Below are positions 1-12,509 of a stretch of DNA of 64,000 bases, piece by piece (the first letter of the stretch is position 1; each line of letters opens with the position of its first letter). Under the pieces are notes generated by a model. The model was not told the DNA's origin. It searched no databases and saw nothing but the letters and a program-made list of their open reading frames with translations. The position numbers and the translations under genes were made by a program. Source of the DNA: Eucalyptus grandis. Taxonomy: Eukaryota > Streptophyta > Magnoliopsida > Myrtales > Myrtaceae. The stretch spans positions 53,122,933 to 53,186,932 of the forward strand of contig NC_052619.1 of the NCBI RefSeq assembly GCF_016545825.1, in the 5' to 3' direction.

Positions 1-440
1 AGCTTCCCTTTCCCTTCTTTTCTTTCGGGTTCGCTTACGAAATTTGTTGGAAACCATAAGCAATCTTCCCATGAATTTCCCAAATCTGTTCACTTCTTTT
101 GCAATGGTCAGTATGGAAAGTCTTGCCCCTTCACTGAAGGGGCAAGGCCTGGCCTTTCTCTAATTGAAAGAACGATCAAAGGCAAGAGCTAACCTGACAT
201 AACGTACTCATAAAAGGAAAAGAGACCCACCTAACAACAACCACCACCAATCAAAAGCAAGAGCTACCCTAACAAAACATACCCATACAAAGAAAAAAAC
301 AGACCACACCCAACAACAACCACCACCAATTAACACTAAGAATTATAATTAACCAAAGATCAAATGGAAGAACCAGCTTGTGCTCAAATCAGAAGAATTT
401 TGGCCCTCAAAGCTAAGCATATCTTGGGGGAAATTAACAC
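1..440. other. intergenic, no gene seen
   Basis: No convincing reading frame is visible on either strand. A short AACAACAACCACCACCA-type run occurs twice (about 233-250 and 314-330), which looks like a small local duplication. Confidence 0.5.
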
Positions 441-1170
441 AAAAGTCTTATATCTATTGCAAATTGTACCATTTTAGTTTTAAAATTTCAATGTGACCAA
501 TTTAGTTTTAAACCTTTTAATAATTTGTCAATTTAGTTCTTGTAATCGATTTTGGTAGAAAATCACTGATAGTTTAATCAATGTTGGTCATCATATGTGA
601 CTTGATTGACATTGATGTGGGTAATTCTTTAAAATTAATTTTTTTTGTTTATTATTATTATTATTTCCTTTTTTTCTTCTCTTTTTTTTTTCCTAACCCT
701 AGGCTAGCCAGGGCATCGACCCTCACCTATTGGTTGGGGAGGGTGTTGCAACCCTTGTTGGATTTGGGCCAAGGCCGACTCCCTCTTGTGGTTGACAAGG
801 AATGCGACCTAGGGTTAGGAAAAAGAGAAAAAGAAAGGAAGAATTTTTTTTGATTATTGTTTAAAAACTTTAAAAATTATCCACGTTAGCATTTATCATG
901 CCACATGTGACCGGTCATGCCACATGAGATGTTCGATGGTCACTACACCGCTGTGTTAGCGATTTGTAGCCCAAATTGGTCAAAATAATTAGATTGATGA
1001 ATTGCCAAAATGTTTATGATTAAATTGGCAAATCGTCAATAAGTTTATGATTAAATTGACATAATTGAAAGGTTGATGACTAGATTGATATAGGTTTATG
1101 ACTAAATTGGCCAAATTGAAACGTTTATTACTAAATTGGCATAAGCATGATAAATTTAAGAATTTTTTGG
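441..1170. mobile_element. TIR element with AT-rich arms and GC-rich core (family A)
   Basis: The left arm starts near AAAAGTCTTATATCTATTGC. The right arm, read on the minus strand, carries the same kind of sequence, with repeated 'caatttagtcataaacctt'-like subrepeats (about 980-1170). The core (about 690-820) is GC-rich and begins with a cctaaccctaggc-like block. An element at 55693-56260 shares the arm sequence and a similar core, so both are probably non-autonomous DNA transposons of one family. I could not define a target-site duplication, and open frames inside are fortuitous. Confidence 0.5.
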
Positions 1171-1420
1171 TAATTCTGTCAAACTTTGCTAGGACTAATG
1201 GAATTTCCATTCAATTCTAGGTCAACTGTGGTCGTCTATACTTAATAATTAAATTAGCCTCCCTTATAATATGACTAATTAAATTAACACATCAAGTTGT
1301 GATGATGATTATTTGTACGTATTCAAGATGTGTTGATTCCTTCACTACCTAATCCTCTCATACACCCACGAAATTCCAGAAAGTTGAAGAGGTGAAAGGG
1401 AGACTGATCTCAAGTTGTTG

Positions 1421-1567
1421 ATGGGGAAATTGATCATCAAGTTCGATAAAGATGCTAGTGTCGATTGGAAGGCATTCGTTATGGCAATGACTGTTGCTCT
1501 GCTGTTGATGGCTTCTTTCATGATCAGTCGCAGGAGACGGGCCGTTCGTGCCTATCGCAGCCGCTGA
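1421..1567 (+). CDS. candidate 48-residue single-pass membrane peptide
   Basis: The frame runs from ATG at 1421 to TGA at 1565-1567. The peptide has a charged start (MGKLIIKFDKDASVDWKAF), one hydrophobic stretch (about residues 19-36, VMAMTVALLLMASFMI), then RRRR and a basic tail. That is the layout of a small single-pass protein with its basic tail in the cytosol. I do not recognise a family, and no partner exon or paralogue is visible. A chance frame or the leader of a longer transcript is as likely as a real gene. Confidence 0.22.
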   Translation: MGKLIIKFDKDASVDWKAFVMAMTVALLLMASFMISRRRRAVRAYRSR

Positions 1568-3194
1568 CGACAGTTCGACCGCAGTTTCTCTCTCGCTTCT
1601 GTCTTTGGCCTGTGTCGGTCCTTAGAGATCATTGCCGTCTTCTTCTAGTAGCCAAGGTATGGTGACAGAGATTGTGAAAGCCATCTGTTCTTTGGAAGTT
1701 TTTCTTCTGTCCCTCTGCAGACGTTTCGCTTGTCCCTTGGCTCTCTCTGTCGGCTATTGAGGAAATATTCTAGCTTGGTTGGCCTTCGACTGGCTTGTTT
1801 TGTCTTCATTATCTTCGGTCCATTCTTAAACTTCCAGCTTCGAATGCATTCTTAAGCTTGAGGTCTTTAACTCTTTGCATTCAAGAGCAAGGTGACTCAA
1901 ATCTGCACAAAGCTTTTCAAAGAGTTGGAGGCGTGTAGTTGCTTAAATCTGATGAGGGTAAGAATTTATTTTTTGCCCATCTCTTTTCTCATGAAAAAGA
2001 AAAATAAATTCAGGATAATGAGACTTGAAATCGATGGCATCATTCTTTTATAAGCACAAAGGTGAGAAGAGACATTAATGCTAATGACCATTTTCGAGCA
2101 TCATCATAAAGATTTCTCACCCATTACGGAATGTTCGATTTGAGTCATAATTACTTTCTACAGCACTAGCGATCCACTATGGAATGTTCGATTTGAGCCA
2201 TAATTACTCTCTACAGCACTAGCACCCGAGGGTTAGCCGCCAATGAGCAGAACTTAATTGCATTCAGATCAATGCTTAATTCTTTCTTATTCCACAAACC
2301 CATCATTGGATCGGGTTACACTTGCACAAGCCATTATTGCGTGTGACCAATGCATGAATTCCGTCCGCATGTCAACTGTTGAATCTGGTGAGCCCCTGTT
2401 TTAGATTTGACCGACACTAGATTCAGTGATCCAGAAAGTCTTTAGATGCATTGCAATGATATCTGCCTGCGCTTTGTAATTCTCCTGTCCCAGTAGTTTC
2501 ATCAAGCATGTGAGACGCTGAGGAGCAAACACAAAGGGAGAATGCATTCCGAAAGAGAATGAATGCATAAAAATGTCTCCATGTTTTCGGTCATTCTTTG
2601 CCGTCTATAGGTCCAATCGACCCAGCTCCGTAACTCGTGATTTGATTTTCCACGAAAGCTAACGTAGGAAAATTACGAATCTAATCCAAACATGTTCTCG
2701 AGACTGGAATCAAATAAGCTCGGTGAAGGCTAAGTACAAATAGTGGAATTCCAGAAAACACAGGATAGACTTTTTCGATGGTTCCGCAACTGAAACACAG
2801 TATCACATCACGGTAAAAGGTGTACGGTGCAATGAAGAGATGCCGAAGACCTGCATTGCCTTTCTAGATCTTACCAGATGTTCGAATCACCACGTCACAA
2901 TAGAAAATTTTAAAGGACATCAACATGTAGAGAAAGTGAACTCGATGAATGTCCCAACTTGAACAATTGCCAAATTGAACGACTCCTTGAACATTTGATA
3001 AACCAAACAACTCCATGGTTATCCAGTATCTTCAGAATTTATTGATATGGTGGCGAGGATTTACAACATCCTTTACAAACACAACATACAGGTATGCACA
3101 CTAACATGCACAAACCCCAATCTTCTTAGACACCAGTACATACCATGATCATACTTCTGTGGTACAACCAGATGTCTATATCAATCATCGTTGA
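1568..3194. other. intergenic, no gene seen
   Basis: No supported gene. A short near-repeat ('...ggaatgttcgatttgagycataattactytctacagcac') occurs twice around 2126-2220. Nothing else stands out. Confidence 0.45.
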
Positions 3195-4988
3195 TCACAG
3201 ACTTGCGCGCTCCGGGAAAGACCAGGAAGTGCTAGTAGAATGGAATACGGAAATTTGGACGCGAAGGACCTCATGAATGGCACCTCGATGAAGCACGCTG
3301 AGGACCTCATTTTCCTGAGGCAATGCTAGATCTTGCAGGGAAACTGAACGAGAATGAGACTCGTCTCGCATTCGGAAGCCATAGAATAATCTGCCGAGCT
3401 TCCACCATTTGACACTCACTTGACGTTGTGAGATCTTGCTATTCTGAAGCGCTTCCATGACATGCTTAGCCTGCAAAATTTCTATGATTATTTTACCATG
3501 GAGTAAACTCCAACCAATCTCCGGAGTCTCTGTGACATGTTTCAATGCATTGGATAATGATAGAGTGATATTCCTAACTGACAAGCCAGAATGAGACCTC
3601 TACCCTTAACAGAACAGAAATCAACAGGCGTATTAGCAGAGAATCCCATTATGCTTAGCCCATACCTGTTCATCTGCATGGTGCGATTCCACAAATCAAA
3701 ATCAAGTATCTCATATTCAAAGGCAGGGCATTACATATAGTATGCAAATTTAAATTTTTCATTTGCCATTCTTCTTTTCAGCAGTATGTAGCTAAATAAG
3801 AGGCCAGATGAACAATCAAGCTGTAAATATCAACTTCGAGATTGACGAAATTTGAGACTGACCCAAATACAATCTTCAAAAAGCAAGTTTTCACATAGAG
3901 TGATGCACAATTTTTGCGAGGAAAGGTTTATACCATGTACACAATCTTTCATTTTCCCAACAGATGAGATGACTTGCTGAAGAGATCTTTCCCCTCAATG
4001 TAAGAGGAGAAGAAAAATGCTACAGCCATGACAAACACAAATTCCTGCTTTTGTTTCTGGACATTTTAGCACCATTCAAAAGTTCTACACACCGCATATC
4101 CAGCAAAGCCAAAACATCATAGTCTGCTCAATGACAGTAATTGAAAGCAAGATGCCCATTTGGCAGTCACGTGCGTCTTTCCTCGGCGCCCCAAAGTAAA
4201 CAGTTGCTTACCGGCACTTCGAGCCAGTGCATGCAGTAATGTAAGCCGACCAAGTTCAGCAGCACATTCACTTCCGGCCTGAACAGAAACATTTCGACGT
4301 CCTCGAATCCGAGCCGCATAGAGCTCAAGTGCTCGATCGCTTTCAGGTAGTCCCTGATCTCTAGCGAATCAGAAAACAGACATTGCTCGACGTGCTGAAC
4401 AACCAACGCAGCTCGCTCGGCCATCTCGGCATGCCAATTCACGTAAAAGTCCCTCCATCCCTACTTTCAAAATTCCAATCACCAACAAAGTACCCAAAAC
4501 TACCATGATCAGAATTTCTCCCTCCTCGCCGACAATTGCGCAATCATCAAAATAAGCAATTTTCATCATCAAAAGATTAACACGAACCCAAACCCAAAAC
4601 CCGAGACCCGATGTTGAAAGAGAAGATTACCTTGAAAGAGGAAGAGTCGCCATGATCAGCCGATGAAGATTCAGTCCACGAATCCAGAGAAGGCCATCTC
4701 CGTCGCGCCAGAGGCTCCCACAGGAAATCCGACCCGCACAAGTCCCTCCAGAATCGGCTGCAACTTCCCAGAGCGCACAAATCGCCCACCTGACGATCAA
4801 ACCCAAAGACCCAAATACGCGAAAGGATCAACAATCAAACAATCGAGTTCTCTTGATCGGTGCGACGATGTAAGAGGCATAAAAAGAGATGAGTCGGCAA
4901 TGAATTGCTCCGGGACCTGGAGGCAAGACGCGATTTTGAGGGCGATATCTTCTGGCAGGGAGGCTTGGATGCTTCCCGGCTGCTCCAT
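3195..4988 (-). CDS. F-box protein, four exons, 251 residues
   Basis: Exons on the minus strand are 4988-4917, 4789-4631, 4460-4212 and 3470-3195. All junctions are phase 0 and sum to 252 codons including the stop. The N-terminus holds an F-box (LPEDIALKIASCLQ, then VGDLCALGSCSRFWRDLCGSDFLWEPLARRRWPSL), which would bind SKP1 in an SCF ubiquitin ligase. The rest (residues ~78-251) has no Kelch or leucine-rich repeats that I can see, and contains GWRDFY, FRPEVNVLLNLVGLHYC and FYGFRMRDESHSR. I chose the ATG just before the F-box; an in-frame upstream extension exists but looks like 5' leader. Intron 1 uses a weak donor (CAG/GTCCCG), but this splice gives the F-box its proper spacing. The substrate cannot be read from the sequence. 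The gene is divergent from DVR, with 1.4 kb between them. Confidence 0.85.
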
Positions 4989-6424
4989 TTCCACTTCCGG
5001 CTTCGCCCGCCGGAGCGGGGGGAGAGAGAGAGAGAGAGCGAACCGAACGGAGCGAGCAAGCGTGAGAAACGTGAATACTATGATGCTGTGGTGATGACGA
5101 TGGTGGAGTTGCACGTGAGGAGAAGAGAGAGAGCTTGCTTCCGGCAGATGAAATGGGGAAGCTTTTGAAGCTTTCCTTCAATGGCGTCAGCACTCAAGCT
5201 TGCTTCCACGCGGATGGCGGAGATGGAGGAAGTCGCCCGAGCCGACGCGTGTGATAGGCCGGGTCGGGTGTCGAATCATAGGCCTTCGACACGAGGCCTG
5301 GCTCGGCCCGTAAATGGTGTCAAAACTAAACGGAAAAATCGAAACTGAAACCGAATTGAAATCTCATATATTTTCGATTATTTGTATAACTGAAAAACAA
5401 TCATTCTTTTTTTCGATTCGATTAACCTAAACTAACTGAAATCATAAACACAAATTAAATTTCCAACTTAAAATCTCTTTTCTTTCTCATCTTTTATTCA
5501 GTTCAATTTTATTAAATAACACAAAAATAAAGAAAACCGAAAAATTGAAAAACCAAATTGATGGATAAAATTCGCATCTCTATCGATTCAGTTCGGCTCG
5601 ATTCGGATTTCCTAAAAATTGAAATCAAATCAAACCGTTCACACCCCTAGAGCTCATATTAGAATTAGAGATTTAAATTTGAGATGATTCGCCCAACCCG
5701 ACTAGCTTTCGGGTCGGTTCCAAATTTTTCTTCTCGTTTTATCCGAAAACCTTCGTAAATTTAAACATGGTTCATGGCTTGGACTTACAAAACCAAATGA
5801 AATAACAAGACCAAGAACTCTCGCGTTGAAGTCGTGAGCCTATTGATCTCTCGAACCGTTTTCCCAACCACTAGAAGCCCTCGTCTCCGAGGTCGGCTTC
5901 AGCCATGAATAAGTACGATTAAGGTCACTTCTTGAGTAGAATCAAACGAGCCCGAATTCGACGACAGATGGGCTTTACCTTATCGGTTTTCAGCTTTTGA
6001 AATAGCGAACCGGTCCTCTTCGAAAACGACCTGTAATTGTATAGACCGGGCCCCCGGGCCGGTCCCAGCCGGTTCAGGGCTCTATTTTGGATTTCCGGCT
6101 CGACTAATGTCCTTGGATAGTGAAAGGCCGAAGTGTTTGGTGGGCAAAGCGATAATTCGGAAGGCTCAGGAGGGCCGGATTGCAATTTACAAACTTCAGA
6201 AACTCTGCTGACTCGTCATCATCCCACATCCGATGATTCTTGCTGCTCTCGTCGTTGCTTCTCCACCTATCGTCTAGATTTCGTCTCGATTTCCTGAACC
6301 CAAGATTCCCAACGGCCGTGAAACACCATCTCGACCTCAAGGGCAGTCATCCCTTTCCAGGAATGCGTCGGTGAAGCTCGACCCGTGCTTCAACTGAGAC
6401 TTCTTGGAGCTCCAAGAAAGGAAA
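4989..6424. other. divergent intergenic region between the F-box gene and DVR
   Basis: About 1.4 kb separates the two divergent genes. A (GA)n run at about 5020-5038 lies in the probable 5' leader of the F-box gene. A TIR-like element occupies about 5311-5650. I see no other gene; the open frames here are low-quality. Confidence 0.5.
5311..5650. mobile_element. small TIR element, probably non-autonomous
   Basis: The left end TAAATGGTGTCAAAACTAAA and the right end read on the minus strand (CTAGGGGTGTGAACGGTTTG) are imperfect inverted repeats. The interior is AT-rich with repeated 'gattcggttc'-like motifs on both strands. This resembles hAT-type MITEs with TAGGGGTG ends. No clear target duplication was found, so the limits are approximate. 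Confidence 0.4.
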
Positions 6425-7687
6425 ATGTCACTTTCCCTGTCGTCCAGTGCGTTCAGTATTCAACCCACGAGGTATGAAGCCCTGAGAGCGCGTTTCTCTT
6501 CTCAATTCATCAGCCCGATTCAGGTGAGCTCGAGCACGCACGCCCGTTCGGTCTCGCGTGTGAACTCGCCTTCCTTCTTCAAGTTCAGCCGAGAAAGACT
6601 CGACCCAGTTGCTGCTTCGGCAGCATCAGCGGCTGAAACAGCGACGGCACCCTCTTCTTTTAGGGACAAAGCCCCCAAGGATATTAACGTTTTGGTGGTG
6701 GGGTCAACTGGGTATATTGGGAAATTCGTGGTGAGAGAGTTGGTGAAGAGAGGGTTCAATGTCATAGCCGTTGCTAGGGAGAGAAGTGGGATCAGGGGTA
6801 GGAACAGTAAGGAAGAGACGCTGAACGAGTTGAGAGGGGCTAATGTGTGCTTTTCGGATGTGACGGACTTGGAGACCTTGGAGAAGTCTGTGGAGGGGTT
6901 GGGATGCGGTATTGATGTCGTGGTATCTTGCCTCGCTAGCCGGAATGGCGGAGTGAAGGATTCTTGGAAGATTGATTATGAGGCCACGAGAAATAGCCTT
7001 CTTGCTGGCAGGAAATTTGGGGCTGCGCATTTCGTGTTGCTTTCTGCTATTTGCGTGCAAAAGCCCCTTCTTGAGTTTCAGCGGGCGAAGCTGAAGTTTG
7101 AGGCTGAATTGATGAAAGCAGCCGAAGAGGACGGTAAGTTCTCATATAGCATTGTGAGACCTACAGCATTTTTCAAGAGCTTGGGGGGTCAGGTTGAGTT
7201 GGTGAAGGATGGGAAGCCTTATGTCATGTTTGGAGATGGAAAGTTGTGCGCTTGTAAGCCAATGAGCGAGCCAGATTTAGCTTCTTTCATTGCGGACTGT
7301 GTGTTGAGTGAAGAAAAGGTAAACCGGGTTTTGCCAATTGGTGGGCCAGGGAAGGCTTTGACGCCTCTTGAGCAAGGGGAGATTTTGTTTAGACTTTTGG
7401 GGAAGGAGCCCAAGTTCTTGAAAGTGCCGATCGAGATTATGGACTTTGCGATTGGTGTCCTGGATTTCTTGGTTAAGATTTTTCCAGGATTGGAAGATGC
7501 AGCCGAGTTTGGGAAGATTGGACGGTACTATGCTGCGGAGAGTATGTTGATTCTGGATCCCGAGACAGGGGAGTACAGTTCTGATAAAACGCCTAGCTAT
7601 GGGAAGGACACATTGGAAGAGTTCTTTGAGAAGGTTCTACGGGAAGGAATGGCAGGTCAAGAATTGGGGGAACAGACAATTTTTTGA
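6425..7687 (+). CDS. DVR: divinyl chlorophyllide a 8-vinyl-reductase, chloroplastic
   Basis: This single-exon frame encodes 420 residues. The protein reduces the 8-vinyl group of divinyl chlorophyllide to ethyl with NADPH, a late step of chlorophyll a synthesis in the plastid. Residues ~1-70 are Ser/Ala/Arg-rich with few acids, as in a chloroplast transit peptide. From residue ~86 an NmrA-like Rossmann fold begins ([17 protein letters not shown], the GxxGxxG dinucleotide motif), followed by [20 protein letters not shown] and [15 protein letters not shown]. The length fits the family and plant DVR genes are usually intronless. I chose the ATG at 6425; the frame is open a few codons further up but without an ATG. 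The last ~760 bp is repeated at 12528-13179 as a broken copy. Confidence 0.95.
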   Translation: MSLSLSSSAFSIQPTRYEALRARFSSQFISPIQVSSSTHARSVSRVNSPSFFKFSRERLDPVAASAASAAETATAPSSFRDKAPKDINVLVVGSTGYIGKFVVRELVKRGFNVIAVARERSGIRGRNSKEETLNELRGANVCFSDVTDLETLEKSVEGLGCGIDVVVSCLASRNGGVKDSWKIDYEATRNSLLAGRKFGAAHFVLLSAICVQKPLLEFQRAKLKFEAELMKAAEEDGKFSYSIVRPTAFFKSLGGQVELVKDGKPYVMFGDGKLCACKPMSEPDLASFIADCVLSEEKVNRVLPIGGPGKALTPLEQGEILFRLLGKEPKFLKVPIEIMDFAIGVLDFLVKIFPGLEDAAEFGKIGRYYAAESMLILDPETGEYSSDKTPSYGKDTLEEFFEKVLREGMAGQELGEQTIF

Positions 7688-9566
7688 ACGATTGGTGCTG
7701 TGAAGGAAATGGGTTCAATTACCAATAATTGGGTTAGGCAGCTTCAGTTTTGTAACATTATCTCACCTAAGTTGCGGATCCTTACCCGGAAACTGATCAA
7801 GCACCTGTATAATCTGTGAGTAAGATATGTATGTAACGATTGATTCTTACTGCCAATGCACACATTCTGTTATTCATAACTTTGAAGTTATTGATGTCTC
7901 GTGCATGGTATTCACCACATTGCATAAAACTATGGATTAGATGTTAGAAATGATTCGAAGAGTAATAAGTTGCATCAAAGATATGGTCCGATGGCAGAAA
8001 CATATGCTGGCAGTGGAAAACTCATTTAAGTAAAAAAATCAGAATATCAAATGCCCTTGACTAATTATTACTGCTTTGTGAATACTTGCCTGTTGAATTG
8101 TTGAGGCCTTCTGTATTCTAGTCGTGATCCGTTTGGATAGTTGCAATTCTTGAAGTTACTTTTAATGTGGTCCTGGAGGAACAATTTGAACAGTTTTGAG
8201 ATTGATCTTAGATGCATTAGAAAAAATGGAAACATGAGAAAAAAGAAATGCCTTGCTAAAGCAAGAGGAGGTTGGGGTTTTGTAATATGGCTGTCTTTGG
8301 CGAAGAACTTTTTGTACGGATGGTTCTTTTTTATTTCTTTTTATTTTGTGTTCATGTTGTGACCCTGGCATGTTCAGCGAATAGCTCATTCTGACATTTT
8401 ATTTGCAGTAGACACTTCTAGGCAACCCAAAATCTTTGCAGAAAGTCTCTCAGTGAGCATCAAGGTACTTGTGGAAGTCTGATACACATCTTGATGCTGC
8501 TAGCTAAAAACTTGGTGTTCTTGCTACATGTCATATATTGAATTTAGGCCTGAATGAAAGAATTTTCAACATGTTCTAGATTTTAGGAATTCTTTGAGAC
8601 CATTTACACCTGCAGTTCCCGTTCCTGGGCATAGGAGTTAGGTCAGAACTGGAATATGCGAATATGACACCATAACAAGTCCCAAAGCATACTCTTGTTG
8701 CTTGCGTCGGTTGGTCATTTCATTTTGAAATTTTCCCAGGATTGTGAAGTATCTTTTCGTTAGATATGGTCTATATGCCAACCTGAGTCAAAACAGGAAA
8801 TTTGGAAGGTGGCATGCTGGGAAAAAATGGTTGAAAGAGCTAAAAGAGGATGATTTGGCTGCAAGCCAATATCTAGGTGCTAAGAATCGATAGACTTGAA
8901 TGAGCATACCTCTTCATTGGGTTTCTCCTTGTTTAGCTTTGTGTCATGTAAATGCCATTCGTGTTATATCAGAACAAGGACCTTCTGTGGAAGGAGTTTG
9001 TAATGCCCACTTCTTGCTGAATCAATGGCATTGCTTTGGCCAGTATCTTCTCCTCAAAAAAAATTCGTCATTAAATATAATTCTTCTTGGACATAAAGAG
9101 TCAAAGAGTGATGGTTCTTGGTCCAATCGGTCAACCTATTTTGCGTTTCTTTGCTACTTCATGCTTTGTATAGGGCCTCTAAAAACCAATCACTTTGGTC
9201 CTGGTTAATTCCTGTTTTTCACATATTTTGATGTATGGCGCCCAGCAAAATGTTCTCCTCTTCATGAACCACTCGTCTTGTGAAATTTGAGACGAACTCA
9301 AATGTAGATAGAATGTTAGAACCCTTGACGAGTGGGGAACAATATCTGATGGGCCCGCTGTAAGAAAAAGATGGTACATCACTATAAATGCCAGAACAAG
9401 ACGTATGCAGTGAAAATACAGAGGACAGATGCCCCCTTTTTTTTATTCACGAGCAGAACACATCTATGATCTATCTACCTGTACTTGAGGTACAAAACAT
9501 GGACAACATTTTCACAGGGGGAACATGAACGGCGAGGCCAATGTCACACTCAAAAGTGTGAGATTT
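7688..9566. other. intergenic between DVR and the CASP-like gene, copied at 13180-15100
   Basis: This holds the 3' flanks of two convergent genes. The whole stretch has a close counterpart in the second duplication unit. I see no gene: the small frames (for example 8141-8362) are not kept in form between the copies. Confidence 0.55.
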
Positions 9567-11577
9567 CTACTGTGGGATCTTCTTTTGCAGAGAGAGGATG
9601 GAGAGGATGATGAGGAGGATGAGAACCAAAGCAGCCAGGATCGAGACTGCAATGGAGGTCTCAAGGTGCTGACAAAACTTGTCATAGACATTGCAAAACT
9701 CGTCCCATCTCTCATGGCTGTTCCCCTGGCGGTTCCCCTTCAGCCATATGTATGCAACCCCTCCTGCTGTCCCCGTTGCTGAGGCCACTAATCCCAGCAT
9801 CACCTGGGCATTTCACAACCCAGTTTGATCAATCTCAGTGCCACACTGAGCTTGCTCATGAATTATGAGACATTCGTGCTCTTGGGCTGCTAGAAAAGCA
9901 CGGTCCATTCCTTTACTTGTCACGGTTTTAAAGGAGATACTCGAACAAAAGTTTGTTCATTTACCAAAAGTGAAAATAAAAATAAAAAATAGAGTGCTAA
10001 AGTTTGGTGCTTGAGAGCTCACCACATCCCAGACCACAAAGAAGAGGAGGAAGCTGGCTGAGAAGGCCGGCTTCAAGACGACCGAGATGGACGCGAGTGC
10101 CGTGATGATGCTGTAGAGGCAAGCCACTGAGAAAGCCACTACAAAGTATCTGCACAGAAATTAACTACTGTAAAAAAGGTGAAATTATTCTTGGAAAGCT
10201 TGATTGTTATTTAAAAATTACAGCGAATAAACTGTCATCCAAACAAGATCGGTTCTTGCATGGGTTCCAGGTAGGGAAGGGTTCAGTTACTTGTCGCGCT
10301 ATGCTATCCGAGATAACTTCCACGCAGTTGCGAGTGCATAGTACTATTGATTTTATCAATTACATCGAAATAAAAGTAAGTTATTAGGTTTCTAAGGAGG
10401 ACCGCTCACTTCATAAATGTGTGGAAAGTGATTGATTTGGTCGTTGATTTAATCTCTCGTCTTCATTTTTGTTCGTTATGGGGCGACAGTCTTCCAGAGG
10501 ACATAAAACAAATGGTCAAAATTACATACGAACAACTCGTCACGTGCATAGACCTTGACATTTTGTCTACTGCATTGATATTTATTGTCGCAGCTCATGT
10601 TCTTTGTTCTTACAAGACACCCCGGATTAGTAAGCCACGTCGAGCCAATCGATGGACATGTTATTAAAGTCTTGGCAATCAAAAAATTTCTGGTTTTATT
10701 TTTCTGGACAGTTGAATTTCAATTATTTGGATTCTCTGGCACGTTTACGGCATTTCCCAGGCGTATAATCAGGACTAATAATAGTTCGTTTGACGTAAAA
10801 TATCCTTGTTTTTCCTGCAAAAGTTGCAGAAAGATGTTCTTCAAGAACTTCACTTGTGCGGGACACTATTTCACTGAAAAGGAAACAGAACCAAGAACTT
10901 AAGCACACGCGCGTAAGAAAATAACGCATGATGATATCTACGGGTGGTTTAAACATCTCTCTGATAGAGACTATTCAGTATGGCAAAACTAGCTTCAAAA
11001 GGGGAAAGAAAGAGTTAACTTCTTGATGGGTATAAACCAACTTCTGCGAGCAAGACGGAGAGAGGTATGATCGAAATGAACTACAACCCTAACGTCGAAG
11101 GAAGGGATTAGTTCGGCCACGCTCTCGAGGAGCGTAGCAATCGGTGTTCGGCATCTTCTTAATCAGGCAAGGAAGAAGTAGCTAGCAAAAGGAGTGAGAA
11201 GTAGAGCTAGGAAGCAAGGGAAGCTGGGCAGGTCTAGAGTCTTTATATTTTTCAAATCCCTTACTCAAAAACAGTAAGAAATGCATGGAACCTTATGAGT
11301 AACTAGCGACTTACATGAAAGCAGGGTAGTTATCGAACTTAGCCTCCGCAAGTGCCCCTGAGAATGGTCCTGGAAAAGGATCTTCTCTCGTTTGCTTGCT
11401 AAAGACCATGACCAAGAGCGCGATCAGCGTCAAAGCAAACAGCAACCCTCGAAGAGCCGTGAGCAATCTTGCCACGTGTGGAGGACCTGCAGGCGGAGGC
11501 GGGGCCTCCACTTTTGGCGGTGGCGCCTCAGCTGGCTTCGCCGCCTCAGGATCGGCTACTTTCTCTTGGGTTGACAT
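9567..11577 (-). CDS. CASP-like membrane protein (CASPL1 type), copy 1
   Basis: Three exons (11577-11315, 10149-10023, 9803-9567) join in frame to 208 residues; donors are GTAAGT and GTGAGC, acceptors TGTGCAG and TGCCCAG. The N-tail is Ala/Pro/Glu-rich and cytosolic. Four membrane segments follow: LRGLLFALTLIALLVMVF, IYFVVAFSVACLYSIITA, SFLLFFVVWDVVMLGLVA (with the conserved Asp) and SIAVSILAALVLILLIIL. The family hallmark ATGTAGGVAYI follows TM3. CASP-like proteins form plasma-membrane scaffolds related to those that place Casparian-strip lignin; the role of this member is unknown. Compared with copy 2 it has a short extra segment in the second extracellular loop (GNRQGN). DVR lies next door on the opposite strand. 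Confidence 0.92.
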
Positions 11578-11638
11578 GGTTGCTCTAGGTGTAAGCTGGG
11601 CTTGAGTCTGTGGTTATGGCCGCAATAGACGCTTGGTC

Positions 11639-11646
11639 TATATATA
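11639..11646 (-). promoter_or_regulatory. TATA box of CASP-like copy 1
   Basis: TATATATA on the minus strand lies about 62 bases upstream of the ATG at 11577. The same motif sits at the matching place in copy 2, so the core promoter was duplicated with the gene. Confidence 0.55.
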
Positions 11647-12013
11647 CATGTAGAAGTGGCAACGACTCGATTCTTTTATATTTTAATTTATCTGTTTTTG
11701 GGTTAAATAAGGATGTGAAATTTGAATGATTTTGATTGGTTGGAGTACCAGGTACGCAAAAGCCAGATTGGATGGTTACATATTCTTGCATCTATCACTG
11801 AGTTGGAAGGGTCGACCCGGACAAATGAGAAGACCAAAGAACTGTGGACACGCGCAATAACGATGGTCAATTTCAACGGTGTGCTTACGAACTACTTGAG
11901 ATGAAGTTGGGATTCCTAAATATCTAGTCCGAGCATTAAACCAGCGCGAATTCAGGATTTAGTACACATGATGACTAGAGGATATTGTCATCAACCAAAT
12001 AGAAGGGTATTAC

Positions 12014-12509
12014 TAGGACCGTCAAATGGGTGAGTCAGGTTAGGCGGGGCTCGAGCTCGTTGATGTCAGGTAAGCTCGGCCTTGCCATAGACCGACAAGG
12101 CTTGAGCTCACTGATGAGGCTCGACCTCATCAGAATTTGGTGAGCTCAGGCCTCACCGACTTATGGCAAGGTTCGAGCTCGCCTGTAGCTGGTCGTTGGC
12201 CACGGTAGCCTTCAATTGGCCAATGAAGAAGAAAAAGAAAAAGAAAAAGAAAGAAAGGGAATTAAAAAAAAAAGAAAAGGAAATTGAAAAGTAATAGATT
12301 TATTGTATTCATTGAGGAAGTTTTTTGTTAGGTTGTTCACTTAATATTGAAAATGGATCAGACGTTCTGACCCATTTTCGACCATATAACTCAGCTTAGA
12401 ACTTTTTGGACTCATTTTAACTAGGCTTTTATATCTTTATAATCCACATGCAATCCATTAATATTAAATGAGTCAAAAAGTGGGTCATGATCCCATTTTG
12501 CCACCCCTA
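12014..12509. mobile_element. hAT-like non-autonomous element, copy in unit 1
   Basis: The ends TAGGACCGTCAAATGGG and, on the other strand, TAGGGGTGGCAAAATGGG are imperfect inverted repeats. They are flanked by an 8-bp direct repeat GGTATTAC (12006-12013 and 12510-12517), as expected for hAT transposons. The core has 'ctcgagctcg' repeats and an A/G-rich tract. There is no transposase. The element recurs at 17585-18020 with the same target duplication, so it inserted before the segmental duplication. Confidence 0.8.

Noticed and set aside
4663..5168. Plus-strand frames of 143 and 87 codons over the F-box gene
   Set aside because: They are antisense shadows of exons 1-2, which splice consistently on the minus strand.
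6520..7413. Minus-strand frames within DVR
   Set aside because: Shadows of the intact DVR coding sequence.
11392..11605. Plus-strand frames over CASP-like exon 1, also at 16847-17173
   Set aside because: Antisense of a Pro/Ala-rich coding exon; the three-exon minus-strand gene explains the sequence.
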